A stretch of DNA of 64,000 nucleotides, taken from the NCBI GenBank assembly GCA_002270465.1, contig NQOF01000003.1, positions 848,955-912,954 on the forward strand. Reading direction: 5' to 3'. The notes beneath the pieces are model-generated. The model was not told where the DNA came from. It saw only the letters and a list, made by a program, of their open reading frames with translations, and searched no databases. This DNA comes from Blautia hominis (GTDB taxonomy: Bacteria; Bacillota; Clostridia; Lachnospirales; Lachnospiraceae). This document shows positions 9,172 to 20,400 of the stretch, piece after piece (position 1 is the first letter of the stretch; the number at the start of each line of letters is the position of its first letter). A program made the translations under genes and the position numbers.

Positions 9172-10089
9172 ATGAAGCGAATAGAGATTGGCAAAGGGAA
9201 GATAAATGCATCAGAGATAGGGCTGGGCTGTATGAGGATTACGGGCCTGTCCTCAGTAAAAGAGGTCAGAAGTCTTATTGATACGGCCATGGACTGTGGA
9301 ATCGATTTTTTCGACCATGCGGACATTTATGCCGGAGGGGAGGCAGAGCAGATTTTTGGGCAGGCGATAGATACCGGCATCAGAGAGAAGATGATCCTGC
9401 AGACAAAATGTGCCATCCGTCCCGGGATCTGCTATGATTTTTCCAAAAAACATATCCTGGAATCTGTGGATAAAAGTCTGGCACGTCTGAATACGGATTA
9501 TATAGATATCCTGCTTTTGCATCGTCCGGATACCTTGATGGAGCCGGAAGAGGTGGCAGAGGCATTTGAGATTTTGGAAAGATCAGGAAAGGTGCGCTGC
9601 TTTGGGGTCAGCAACCAGAATGCCATGCAGATAGAACTTCTGAACCACTACTGCGGAGGCAAGATCCTCGTGGACCAGCTTCAGTTCAGTATTGCACACT
9701 GTGATATTATTGATTCCGGAATCAACGTGAATGTCCACAATGATGCAGGAGCCAGCAGAGACGGCAGTGTGCTGGAATACTGCCGTCTGAAAGGAATCAC
9801 CATTCAGGCCTGGTCTCCGTTCCAGTACGGGATGTTTGAGGGTGTTTTCCTGGACAATGAGAAATTTCCGGAGTTAAACCGCCTGATCGGCCAGCTTGCC
9901 CGGAAATACCAGGTGACCGATAATGCCATAGCCGTTGCCTGGATCCTCCGCCATCCGGCCAGGATCCAGACCATTGTGGGAAGCACCAGCAAAGAACGCG
10001 TGCGGGGAATCTGCCAGGCATCGGATGTACACCTCACCAGGGAAGAATGGTATGCCTTATATATGGCTGCGGGAAAGCAGCTTCCGTGA
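9172..10089 (+). CDS. Aldo/keto reductase
   Basis: 305 residues, NAD(P)H-dependent TIM-barrel reductase. The Asp-Tyr-Lys-His tetrad is visible: Asp and Tyr in FFDHADIYAGG, Lys in ILQTKCAIR, His in ILLLHRPD. The C-terminal cofactor-binding segment VGSTSKERVRGI is typical. The N-terminus MKRIEIGKGKINASEIGLGC resembles the YdhF subgroup. AGGAAA lies upstream of the ATG. It is the last gene before a strong terminator; the substrate is unknown. Confidence 0.9.
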   Translation: MKRIEIGKGKINASEIGLGCMRITGLSSVKEVRSLIDTAMDCGIDFFDHADIYAGGEAEQIFGQAIDTGIREKMILQTKCAIRPGICYDFSKKHILESVDKSLARLNTDYIDILLLHRPDTLMEPEEVAEAFEILERSGKVRCFGVSNQNAMQIELLNHYCGGKILVDQLQFSIAHCDIIDSGINVNVHNDAGASRDGSVLEYCRLKGITIQAWSPFQYGMFEGVFLDNEKFPELNRLIGQLARKYQVTDNAIAVAWILRHPARIQTIVGSTSKERVRGICQASDVHLTREEWYALYMAAGKQLP

Positions 10090-10119
10090 AAAAGGAAGGA
10101 TCCGGGAATCATCAACAGC

Positions 10120-10155
10120 AGCAGTCCGAAATGACGAATTTCGGGCTGCTTTTTC
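10120..10155 (+). terminator. Rho-independent terminator after the aldo/keto reductase
   Basis: AGCAGTCCGAAAT (10120-10132) pairs with ATTTCGGGCTGCT (10138-10150), one G-T pair, loop five bases, followed directly by a T-run. It closes the operon that began near 750. Confidence 0.9.
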
Positions 10156-10158
10156 CTT

Positions 10159-10192
10159 AAAATCATGAGAAACCCCCAATTTTCATGATTTT
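10159..10192. promoter_or_regulatory. Perfect 10-bp inverted repeat upstream of the ppdK promoter
   Basis: AAAATCATGA (10159-10168) and TCATGATTTT (10183-10192) are exact reverse complements separated by 14 bases, ending 12 bases before the -35 hexamer of ppdK. It has no T-run and lies upstream of the start of transcription, so it is better read as a candidate protein-binding site. Confidence 0.5.
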
Positions 10193-10204
10193 CACCATTC
10201 TTAC

Positions 10205-10233
10205 TTGACTAATATTCCCAAAATGATTAAAAT
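10205..10233 (+). promoter_or_regulatory. ppdK promoter
   Basis: TTGACT at 10205-10210 and TAAAAT at 10228-10233 are separated by 17 bases, a near-consensus vegetative promoter. Transcription would start near 10240. A small stable hairpin (GCGGGC/GCCCGC, 10243-10257) would then sit at the extreme 5' end of the message. Confidence 0.8.
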
Positions 10234-10330
10234 AGGTTGTGTGCGGGCTCTGCCCGCCAGCGTGATACGGCAGAGGGGGATACGCTTCTCTGTACAAGTC
10301 ATACAACTACTTTTAGGAGGAATGTTCAAA

Positions 10331-12955
10331 ATGGCAAAATGGGTTTACTTATTTAGTGAAGGAAACGCCAACATGAGAAACCTGCTCGGTGGTAAAGGTG
10401 CCAACCTGGCAGAAATGACCAACTTAGGCATGCCGATTCCGCAGGGCTTCACTGTTACAACTGAAGCTTGTACAAACTATTACGACAATGGCAAAAAGAT
10501 CTCTGAAGAAATCCAGGGTCAGATCTTCGAGGCTCTGACAGAACTGGAAAAGATTCAGGGAAAGAAATTTGGAGATAATGAAGATCCGTTACTGGTATCT
10601 GTTCGTTCAGGTGCGAGAGCATCTATGCCCGGTATGATGGATACTATCCTGAACCTGGGTCTGAACGATATCGCAGTGGAAGGTTTTGCTAAGAAAACCG
10701 GAAACGCTAGATTCGCATACGATTCCTACAGACGTTTCATCCAGATGTATTCTGACGTAGTTATGGAAGTGCCCAAGTCTTTCTTTGAAAAGATCATTGA
10801 TGAAGTAAAAGAAGCAAAAGGCGTTCAGTATGATACAGAATTAACTGTAGATGATTTAAAAGAACTGGTTCAGAGATTCAAAGCTATCTACTCTGAGGAG
10901 ATGAATGGCGAAGAATTCCCGCAGGATCCGAAAGAGCAGTTACTGGGAGCAGTAAAAGCTGTATTCCGTTCTTGGGACAACCCGCGTGCTATTGTATACC
11001 GCCGTATGAACGACATCCCGGGTGACTGGGGAACAGCCGTTAACGTACAGGCAATGGTATTCGGTAACATGGGTGAGACATCCGGTACAGGTGTTGCATT
11101 TACACGTAACCCATCCACAGGTGAAAAAGGTATCTATGGTGAGTACCTGATCAATGCCCAGGGTGAGGACGTTGTTGCCGGTGTCCGTACACCGCAGCCA
11201 ATCAGCAAACTGGCAGAAGATCTGCCGAAATGCTACAGACAGTTCATGGAACTGGCTATGAAACTGGAAAACCATTACCGCGATATGCAGGATATGGAAT
11301 TCACCATCCAGGAAGGAAAACTGTACTTCCTGCAGACACGTAACGGTAAGAGAACTGCTCCGGCAGCCATCCAGATCGCCTGCGACCTGGTTGACGAAGG
11401 CATGATCACACCGGAAGAAGCTGTTTGCCGTATCGAAGCAAAATCCTTAGATCAGTTGCTGCATCCTACTTTCAATGCAGATGCATTAAAAGCAGGCGAA
11501 GTGATCGGTTCTGCTCTGCCGGCATCTCCTGGTGCTGCAGCAGGTAAAGTTTACTTCACAGCTGACGAAGCAAAAGCTGCTCACGAAGCGGGCGAGAGAG
11601 TTATCCTGGTTCGTCTGGAGACATCTCCGGAAGATATCGAGGGTATGCACGCTGCTCAGGGTATCCTGACAGTTCGTGGCGGTATGACATCTCATGCAGC
11701 CGTTGTTGCACGTGGTATGGGAACATGCTGTGTATCCGGATGCGGAGAGATCAAGATCAACGAAGAAGAGAAATGGTTTACATTAGGCGGATATACATTC
11801 AAAGAAGGAGATTACATCTCTCTGGATGGTACATCCGGTAAAATCTACAAAGGTGATATCCAGACAGAGGAAGCTTCTGTAGGCGGAAACTTCGGCCGTA
11901 TCATGAGATGGGCTGACCAGTTCCGTAAACTGCAGGTTCGTACCAATGCAGATACACCGGTTGATACAGAAAACGCAGTAAAACTGGGCGCAGAAGGTAT
12001 CGGTCTTTGCCGTACAGAGCATATGTTCTTTGAGCCGGACCGTATTCCGAAGATCCGTAAGATGATCCTGTCCGATAATGTGGAAGCAAGAGAAGCAGCA
12101 CTGAATGAACTGATTCCTTTCCAGAAAGCAGACTTCAAGGCTATGTACAAAGCCCTGAGAGGACGCCCGATGACCGTTCGTTATTTAGATCCGCCGCTTC
12201 ATGAGTTCGTTCCTACAGATCCGGAAGACATCAAAGCACTGGCAGCAGATATGGGTCTGACAGCAGAAGAAGTACAGGCTAAATGTGATGACCTGCACGA
12301 GTTCAACCCAATGATGGGACATCGTGGATGCCGTCTGGCAGTGACCTATCCGGAAATTGCTAAGATGCAGACAAGAGCCGTGATCGAAGCTGCGATCGAA
12401 GTAAAAGAAGAGATGGGATATGATATCGTTCCGGAGATCATGATTCCGTTAGTAGGCGAGAAGAAAGAGCTGAAATTCGTTAAAGATGTTGTTGTTGCAA
12501 CAGCTGAGGAAGTTATGAAAGAGAAAGGCGAATACATCAACTACCATGTAGGAACCATGATCGAGATTCCTCGTGCAGCTCTGACAGCTGATGAGATCGC
12601 TGAAGAAGCAGAATTCTTCTCCTTCGGTACCAATGACTTAACACAGATGACATTCGGTTTCTCCCGTGATGATGCCGGTAAATTCTTAGGTTCCTACTAC
12701 AGCAACAAAATCTACGAATCTGACCCATTTGCAAAACTGGATCAGACAGGTGTAGGCCAGTTAGTACAGATGGCTGCAGAAAAAGGACGTAAGACAAACC
12801 CGACTCTGAAAATGGGTATCTGCGGCGAGCACGGCGGAGATCCGTCTTCCGTAGAATTCTGCCACAAAGTTGGTCTGAACTACGTTTCCTGCTCACCGTT
12901 CCGTGTGCCGATCGCAAGACTTGCAGCAGCACAGGCAGCGCTGAATAATAAATAA
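10331..12955 (+). CDS. ppdK: Pyruvate, phosphate dikinase
   Basis: Interconverts ATP + pyruvate + phosphate with AMP + PEP + pyrophosphate. From the ATG at 10331 (AGGAGG at 10315-10320, ten-base spacing) the product is 874 residues, the same as the Clostridium symbiosum enzyme. The phospho-carrier His in GGMTSHAAVVARG falls at 455 and the catalytic Cys in GICGEHGGDP at 831, exactly the reference positions. Domain order is nucleotide-binding (1-~340), swivelling His domain (~390-510), PEP/pyruvate barrel (~535-874). Its codon choice (many CGT, GGT and GTT codons) differs from its neighbours and suggests high expression. It forms its own transcription unit between a strong promoter and terminator. 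Confidence 0.98.
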   Translation: MAKWVYLFSEGNANMRNLLGGKGANLAEMTNLGMPIPQGFTVTTEACTNYYDNGKKISEEIQGQIFEALTELEKIQGKKFGDNEDPLLVSVRSGARASMPGMMDTILNLGLNDIAVEGFAKKTGNARFAYDSYRRFIQMYSDVVMEVPKSFFEKIIDEVKEAKGVQYDTELTVDDLKELVQRFKAIYSEEMNGEEFPQDPKEQLLGAVKAVFRSWDNPRAIVYRRMNDIPGDWGTAVNVQAMVFGNMGETSGTGVAFTRNPSTGEKGIYGEYLINAQGEDVVAGVRTPQPISKLAEDLPKCYRQFMELAMKLENHYRDMQDMEFTIQEGKLYFLQTRNGKRTAPAAIQIACDLVDEGMITPEEAVCRIEAKSLDQLLHPTFNADALKAGEVIGSALPASPGAAAGKVYFTADEAKAAHEAGERVILVRLETSPEDIEGMHAAQGILTVRGGMTSHAAVVARGMGTCCVSGCGEIKINEEEKWFTLGGYTFKEGDYISLDGTSGKIYKGDIQTEEASVGGNFGRIMRWADQFRKLQVRTNADTPVDTENAVKLGAEGIGLCRTEHMFFEPDRIPKIRKMILSDNVEAREAALNELIPFQKADFKAMYKALRGRPMTVRYLDPPLHEFVPTDPEDIKALAADMGLTAEEVQAKCDDLHEFNPMMGHRGCRLAVTYPEIAKMQTRAVIEAAIEVKEEMGYDIVPEIMIPLVGEKKELKFVKDVVVATAEEVMKEKGEYINYHVGTMIEIPRAALTADEIAEEAEFFSFGTNDLTQMTFGFSRDDAGKFLGSYYSNKIYESDPFAKLDQTGVGQLVQMAAEKGRKTNPTLKMGICGEHGGDPSSVEFCHKVGLNYVSCSPFRVPIARLAAAQAALNNK

Positions 12956-13011
12956 TCTATTTTGCCAATAGAATAAATGTACGCGAAAGCGTATTGTGTC
13001 CAAGCAGAAAG

Positions 13012-13041
13012 CACCCCCGCATGTAAGTGCGGGGGTGTTTT
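13012..13041 (+). terminator. ppdK terminator
   Basis: CACCCCCGCA (13012-13021) pairs perfectly with TGCGGGGGTG (13028-13037), six-base loop, followed by TTTT. Very stable GC-rich stem. Confidence 0.92.
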
Positions 13042-13057
13042 AATGGGGGAAGAAAAA

Positions 13058-14284
13058 ATGTTTCAGCCGTATTTCCTGGAACAAATGGTAAATTTGATGC
13101 ATGCGCCATTTTACATGTTCACTGACCGGAATGAAATGATACAAAAATTTGGCGGCAGAGAGATAGAGACAATTCTTTTTGAAAAAAACCCGGAATTGGT
13201 GCAGAATGCATTTTCTAAGAAAAATAAAGAGCATCCGGTTATCTTTACAGACAAGGTTCTGGTATTCGCGGTGTTTGACAGCGGCATGGCAGAGGGAAAC
13301 ATTATGATTGCCGGGCCTGTAACCATAGGACGTCTGACTCAGGAAACACTGCTCCAGCTACGCAGGGAATATAAACTGGGAAGAAAGAGCGGATATGTCC
13401 CTCCTGTGTGCCCGCTGGATAAATTTGTCTCAGGGATTTTGCTGCTGCACTGGCATCTGACGGGACAGGAACTGACATCCGCTGAACTTTGGCAGAAGAA
13501 TCAGCGATACTATTCAGCGACTGTAAATATTCAGAACCGTATATCTCAGGATATTTTTATGAGGCAGGAGAATGCGGGGCTGCACAATCCCTATGAGCAG
13601 GAGCTAAGAGAGCTGGACAGCATTGAAAGAGGAGATACAGAGGCTTTGAAACGAAGTATCTCAGAGACCTATGAGGGTGAGATCGGAATCCTTGCAAAAG
13701 ACCCTCTCCGCTCCCATAAAAACGTAGCGGTGGGTAATATTACATTGGCCTCAAGAGCTGCGATCCGGGGAGGGATGAGCGTAGAAAAATCATTTTCCAT
13801 GGCGGACAGTTTTATACAGCAGGTGGAGGAAATTGACAATGTGCCGGAAGTGGAGGCATTTAAGCGGGAGTCCCAGTATTTTTATGCCAGACTTGTAAAC
13901 GAGGAAAATACCCGGGGAGGAGAAAAGCAGAATGTTAGAACGAATCCGCTGATCGGACAGGTCAAGGATTATATTTTCAACCACCTGCACGATACTATAC
14001 AGGTGTCAGACATCGCAGTGCACATGCAGGTGAATCCGGACTACCTCTCCCATCTGTTCAGTTCCCAGGAAAAAATGACCATCACCAGCTATATCCGTCA
14101 GGAGAAGGTCAGAAGAGGGGAGAACCTCCTGAAATATTCGGATTATCGGGTTCAGGAAATTGCATTTTATCTGGGTTTCTGTTCTCAAAGCCATTTTGCC
14201 AGAGTGTTTCAGCAGATTGTGGGTATAAGTCCAAATGAATACCGCAAGAAATTTGGAAATAGGAAAAAATGGAAAATGAAATAA
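13058..14284 (+). CDS. AraC-family transcriptional regulator
   Basis: 408 residues. The C-terminal ~100 residues hold the paired helix-turn-helix domain (IQVSDIAVHMQVNPDYLSHLF; RVQEIAFYLGFCSQSHFARVF). The N-terminal 300 residues are a PAS-like or unknown sensor region without recognisable motifs. GGGGGA lies eight bases before ATG 13058; an in-frame ATG at 13043 would leave no ribosome site. It begins 16 bases after the ppdK terminator and ends just before another terminator, so it is transcribed alone or by read-through. It is a plausible regulator of the giant glycosidase gene downstream, from position only. Confidence 0.88.
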   Translation: MFQPYFLEQMVNLMHAPFYMFTDRNEMIQKFGGREIETILFEKNPELVQNAFSKKNKEHPVIFTDKVLVFAVFDSGMAEGNIMIAGPVTIGRLTQETLLQLRREYKLGRKSGYVPPVCPLDKFVSGILLLHWHLTGQELTSAELWQKNQRYYSATVNIQNRISQDIFMRQENAGLHNPYEQELRELDSIERGDTEALKRSISETYEGEIGILAKDPLRSHKNVAVGNITLASRAAIRGGMSVEKSFSMADSFIQQVEEIDNVPEVEAFKRESQYFYARLVNEENTRGGEKQNVRTNPLIGQVKDYIFNHLHDTIQVSDIAVHMQVNPDYLSHLFSSQEKMTITSYIRQEKVRRGENLLKYSDYRVQEIAFYLGFCSQSHFARVFQQIVGISPNEYRKKFGNRKKWKMK

Positions 14285-14297
14285 GATTTGTGACTAA

Positions 14298-14334
14298 CAG
14301 CTAAGATATATGATATATCTTGGCTGTTTTTTTC
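14298..14334 (+). terminator. Terminator after the AraC regulator
   Basis: CAGCTAAGATATA (14298-14310) pairs with TATATCTTGGCTG (14314-14326), with a G-T pair and a three-base loop, followed by TTTTTTT. Confidence 0.88.
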
Positions 14335-14430
14335 TTTATAATTATAAAAGGCAACAGCATGGCTGTGATCAGGACATGCATCTCAACAGTAATTGGGAAA
14401 GTACCGAAAAGGAGATTAGGAGGAAAGAAA

Positions 14431-17400
14431 ATGAAAGGTTTTAAGAGAGGAATTGCTGCGGCATCCACAGTGGCACTCTGCCTGACGTCCATACCGATGA
14501 ACGGGCTTTGCCTGGTTTCTGCGGCAGAACTGGACAGGACAGTTAAGCTTCAGCCCAGTCTCGCATCCACCTTCCATGACACCAATGAAGACGGTCTCGG
14601 TGAATTTGAAGGATGGGGAACGTCGCTCTGCTGGTGGGCAAACCGCATTGGCTACAGTGATGCAATGACAGATAAAGCGGCAGAAGTGTTCTTCAGTGAT
14701 AAGGGACTGGACATGAACATTGGCCGTTATAATGTGGGCGGCGGTGACCATGTGGGAGTGCCCACGGAAGTGCCGGTAAATGAAAAGGCACAGTTTTACG
14801 ATCTGGAAACAGAAGGGTATACACCGGAGTATTCGGGAAGTAAAATGGCAGTTGGTGAGAATGCAGCAATGAAGGACCTGCAGTATACAGTGTCGGATGC
14901 TGATTTTGGTATTACAAAGGGAAATAAAGTTGGGACTTTTAAGTCGATTGGCTGGATCAATAAGCTGGGAGATAAACCGGGTGACGGAGATAATCTTCGC
15001 TACACAGTCAATGCAAAAGAGGAAGGCAAATATACGGTAAAACTGTTATTGACCCTGACAGGCAGCAACAAAAGGGACGTGGCTATCCGGGTGAATGACA
15101 GTGAGGATCATATCATAGACGCGGATACCATCAACAGTAATCTGATCGCGTCGGGAAACAATAATCTGCTGTTTCTTGTGACAATTCCGGACGTGGTATT
15201 GAAGGCTGGAGAGAACACCATCAACATTGCAGGAAAAAATGACTGGACACTGGATTTTGTAAAGATGGCAGTGATCAAATCCGGTGAGGAAGGTACATTG
15301 CCTGAGGGGGAAGAATATCTTCACAGCCCACATATTACCCGTTCTGATTCCGCAGTTCCGGGATATGCGAAAGATGTGACAAAGATTGATACCAACAAGC
15401 ATGAGTTATCATGGTATGAGACGGAATATGACAGAGCTGATGAGGCGTGCGGCTATGCGTGGAATTATGACTGGGATGCAGATGTAAACCAGCTCAACAT
15501 TTTAAAAGCGGCAGCAGAAGCCAGCGGTGAAGATTTCATAGCAGAAGCCTTCTCCAACTCTCCGCCGTATTTTATGACAAACAGCGGCTGCAGTTCAGGC
15601 GCTGTGGATTCCGGCAAGGATAATCTGCGTGCGGACTCCTATCATGCGTTTGCGGTTTATATGGCAGATGTGATCGAACATTGGAATAATGAGGGCGTTA
15701 TTACCTTCCAGAGTGCCACACCTATGAATGAGCCATATACAAACTATTGGGGAGCGTACAGCAACAAGCAGGAAGGATGTCATTTTGACCAGGGAGAATC
15801 CCAGTCAAAGATCATAGAGGCATTAAATGAAGAACTGGAGAAAAAAGGGATTGACATTATAATCTCAGGAACAGATGAGACAAGCATTGATACAGCTATC
15901 AGTTCCTACAATGCGCTCTCTGATGAGGCAAAGAATATTATCCAAAGAATCGATACCCATTCATACGGCGGTTCCAAACGTTCCGAGCTGAAAGCCCTGG
16001 CAGAAGATCAGGAAAAGAATCTGTGGATGTCAGAAGTGGACGGTGCGTACACAGAAGGAACCAATGCAGGAGAAATGAGTGCCGCCCTTGGCCTGGCAAA
16101 AGCCATGATGAAGGACGTAAACGGACTGAACGCAAATGCATGGATTCTTTGGAATGCTATAGATATGCATGTGGACAAGGAGATCCAAACCAGCAGTGAT
16201 GCTGATTATGCAAGTTTGGACGAGTTGTATAAGAGAGTTAATATGAACAGCGGTTACTGGGGCATTGCCATAGGTGACCATGACAATGAAGATATCCTGC
16301 TTACCAAAAAGTATTATGCATACGGACAGCTTTCCAGATATATCCGTCCTGGCTATACGATCATTGGTTCCAGTGACGATACACTGGCAGCATATGACCC
16401 GGAAGGCGGAAAAGTCGTAGTCGCAGCAGTGAATACTTCAGGCGAGGACAAGACATGGAAATTTGATCTGTCCAGCTTCAGTACCATGGGTGACCATGTG
16501 ACTGCCATTCGTACCAGCGGTTCTCTGGCAGAGGGGGAAAACTGGGCAGACGTTTCCTCAGACGGTGATATTACCGCAGATACGGCTAAAAAGAGTATCA
16601 CAGCCACACTGAAAGCAAACTCCATTACTACATATATTGTTGATGGTGTCACTTATGATAGTACAGCAGAAGAAATCACTAAGATCGAGGATGTAAATGT
16701 ATATACCATAGAAGGTGTTCCGGCTGTACTGCCAAAAACAGTGGAGACTGTTACCAATAAAAACAATACCACAGAAAAGAAAGTAACATGGAATCTTGAG
16801 GATGTGGATTTGACCCAGAGTGGAGAAGTTACAGGTACAGTGGAAGGCACAACATTGCCAGCTAAAGCAAAGGTACAGGTTGTGGCACCCAATATGATTT
16901 ATTTTATTGACTGCAACAGCCCGGAATCACCTAAATATGCGGCCATGGATCAGTATGCGGACCTTCTTAATGAAAAGGCAGATCAGGCATATACAGAAGA
17001 TTCATGGGGATATCTGGATGAGTATGGGAAGTACAATGGTGATGTAAACGATGAATATGATACCGGCTGGTATGCAAAATCCGGTCAGTCCATCAAGTAC
17101 ACAGTCCCCCTTGATGAAGGAACCTATAAAGTTACCTTTGGCTTTAAAGAATGGTGGCGGGATAGTAATAAATCTCGTAAGATGACAATATCCGCAACAC
17201 AAAACAACGGGACAAATGAACTTGGATCGTCCAATACATGGAACGGTGGAAACTGGTGGAATTCCGATACGTTTGACTTGGTGTGTGAGGATACCGGAAA
17301 TGTAACGTTCAGTATTGAAAAACAATCCGGACAGCCGGACCCGGCGCTTTCTTTTATCCAGATTCAGAAAATCTTGAATTTAGATGAATTAAAAGCAGCG

Positions 17401-20400
17401 CTGAAGGCAGCCTCCGAAGTGAACAGAGGACAGTACCCTGCATCAAAACTGGCTGTTCTGGATGAGGCAGTAGAAGCAGGAAAAGACCTTGCGCTGAAAT
17501 CTTCCGCAACACAGGAGCAGATTGATGACAGTGCAAAAGCCATCACAAAAACTATGGAAGCGCTGGGCACAGGATATACAGAGGAAGAGATCGCGGCAAA
17601 CGATTATGTACTGTATTTGGTAAACTGTGGTACTCCAGATGCATCTGTTGTACCGGACAGCTATATCCGTGGCTTATATCAGTCCAATGTTGACCAGCAG
17701 TATGCAGCAGATGCCGATACAGGTTTAAGCTGGGGTTACGAGCCAAATGATGAGAATTCAAGGATCGTCAACGGCGGCAGCAGCACAGCGGATATTACTG
17801 GCAGCTATATTTATATGGCAGATACAGGCATCACATTTGTCAAAGATGTCAGTGGATTCAAATATAAATTTGAACTCCCGGACAGAGCAAATAGCGATTA
17901 TGCTGTGACATTAGGATTTAAAAATCCATGGGATACAAGAAATGTAGATATCAAGCTGGAAGGGGAGACCGTTGAGAGCGATCTGACCCTGACAAAATCA
18001 CAGTTGATTGAAAAAACTTACAAAACAGAGGTTACAGACGGAGAACTGAACGTGATGGTCCACAGTCCCAAACGTACAAACCAGTACGGTGACCCTGTAC
18101 TCAATTATATCATCGTCAAAGCCGTTGCGGCATATACAACGGACAGAATCACAGAAACGATCGCATCCTATCAGTCAGCTATGGACGGTCACAACTATTC
18201 CGAATCAACCAAAGGAGCTTTTGATAAAGCAGTACAGGAAGCCCAGATGTTAGTTGATAATAGTTCAACGGATCAGAAGGCGATCAAAGATGCTTTGAAC
18301 AAACTGGAAGAATCATTCAATGCTCTGAAGGAAGTTTATACCTATTCTTCTATTACAGGTACAAGCGGAGCACAGCTTTTTGACAACAACGGCAATAAGA
18401 TCCAGGCACACGGCGGACAGATTCAGCAGTTCACGATCAACGGGGAAACCAAGTATTATTGGTACGGGGAAGATAAAACAAATGGTTACCGCCCGGTTGT
18501 AGGGGTACATTTGTATACCTCTTCAGATTTGTACAACTGGACAGACGAAGGTGTTGTGCTGAGAAGTATTCCTGTATCTGAGGAAGACTATGATAAAGAC
18601 CAGACGGAAGGGTATAAAGCAGACCTTTCTATCTTTGAGACAGATGAATATTTCAAAAATCTGTATGGCGAATATGAAGGCCAGGACCCGGATGATACGG
18701 ACAACTACAGCAGTAAACTGGAAGAGGTTTACTGGAATCTGGCTGAGGACAGAACCGTTATTGAGCGGCCAAAAGTTTTATACAATGATGCAACCGGAAA
18801 ATATGTAATGTGGTTCCATGCAGATGGACGTACCCCTACCAGTGATGCTGATTACGGCAAAGCAAGGGCCGGCATTGCCATCAGTGACAGTCCTGCAGGA
18901 CCTTTTAAACTGCTGGGTACCTATAAGCTGCATGACAGTAAAGATGCTGATCACAGTTGGGATCATGCGGGCGGTGCAGTACGTGATATGAACCTGTTTA
19001 AAGATGACGACGGACAGGGATATGTTATTTATTCATCAGATGGAAACCTGACAACTTATATTGCAAAATTAAATGAGTCTTATACAGGCTTGATCGCAGA
19101 TCCTAAAGAGGCCGTGGAGGGTACAGGCAAAGATGTAGAAGAACTGACAGCATCTGATTATACGAGAAACTTTATCAATGCGTCAAGAGAAGCACCAGCA
19201 ATGTTTAAATACAAAGGAAAATATTATATTGTCAACTCAGGATGTACGGGATGGGCACCAAATAAGGCCCAGTATGCCGTAGCAGACCATCCTCTGGGAC
19301 CATGGACCGTGATGGGTGACCCATGTGTAGGCGATACAAAGGGAACGACTTTTGACACCCAGAGCACTTGCGTATTCCCTGTCGATGCAGAGAACGGCAA
19401 ATTTATTTACATGGGTGACCGCTGGTACAATCCGGACACAGGCGGAGATTTAAGTGATTCCAGATATGTATGGCTGCCGGTTGAATTCCTTCCGGGCGAT
19501 CAGATCCAGTTAAAAGACTATGCGGACTGGACCTTGGATGAACTGGAAAATAAGGCTAGTTTTGAGATCGTCAGTGACCTTCCCACGGTTGTGAGCTCTG
19601 TGTCTGAGATTGCAGAAGCCCTGCCAAGTACAGTCACAGTTGATTTTGGAAGCACTACTGCTGAGAAAGATGTGACATGGGATCTGGGCAATCTTGCTGA
19701 GGATAAACTGGGTACTGCCACAGTGACCGGAATCCTGACTGACGGAAACAGGGAATTTACACATAATATCAGCATCGTGAATCCTAAATTGATCTACTTC
19801 TTTGACAGCGGTGCAGATACATCCGTATACTTTGATACAGTAAACGCAAATCTGTTTGGCAGATTAAAGAACAGTGTACCGGACAGCGCTTACACGGATG
19901 AAAACGGTGCCGGCTATACCGGTGTTGTGCAGTCCCAGGATGAAGATAACTATGATCTGGGACATCACTCCGGCGATGACTATCTCTCAAATGGCTGGTG
20001 GGCAGGTTCCGGAAAAAATATTGAATATGCATTTGATCTTAAACCGGGTACCTACACGTTATCTGCCGGATTCCAGGAATGGTGGAATACAAGCAGACCA
20101 TCAAGGATGACGATCACCTCAGGAGACGAGAAAATAGCAGAAAAGGACTTTACTGTTTATAATTCAAGTACAGACCTTCAGGTTAACCAGACATTTACCG
20201 TGACAGAAGAAAATGCAGGTAAGATCACAGTTACCATCAGCAAAACCGGAAATCCTGACCCTGTGCTCAGCTGGATCGCAGTGACACATGACGATGCTGC
20301 GGTAAATACAGATAAGCTGGACACATTGATCGAGGCAGCCAGTGTTTTGAAGGAAGAGAACTATTCAGCGGAAACCTGGGAAGCTCTTTCAATCGCTCTG

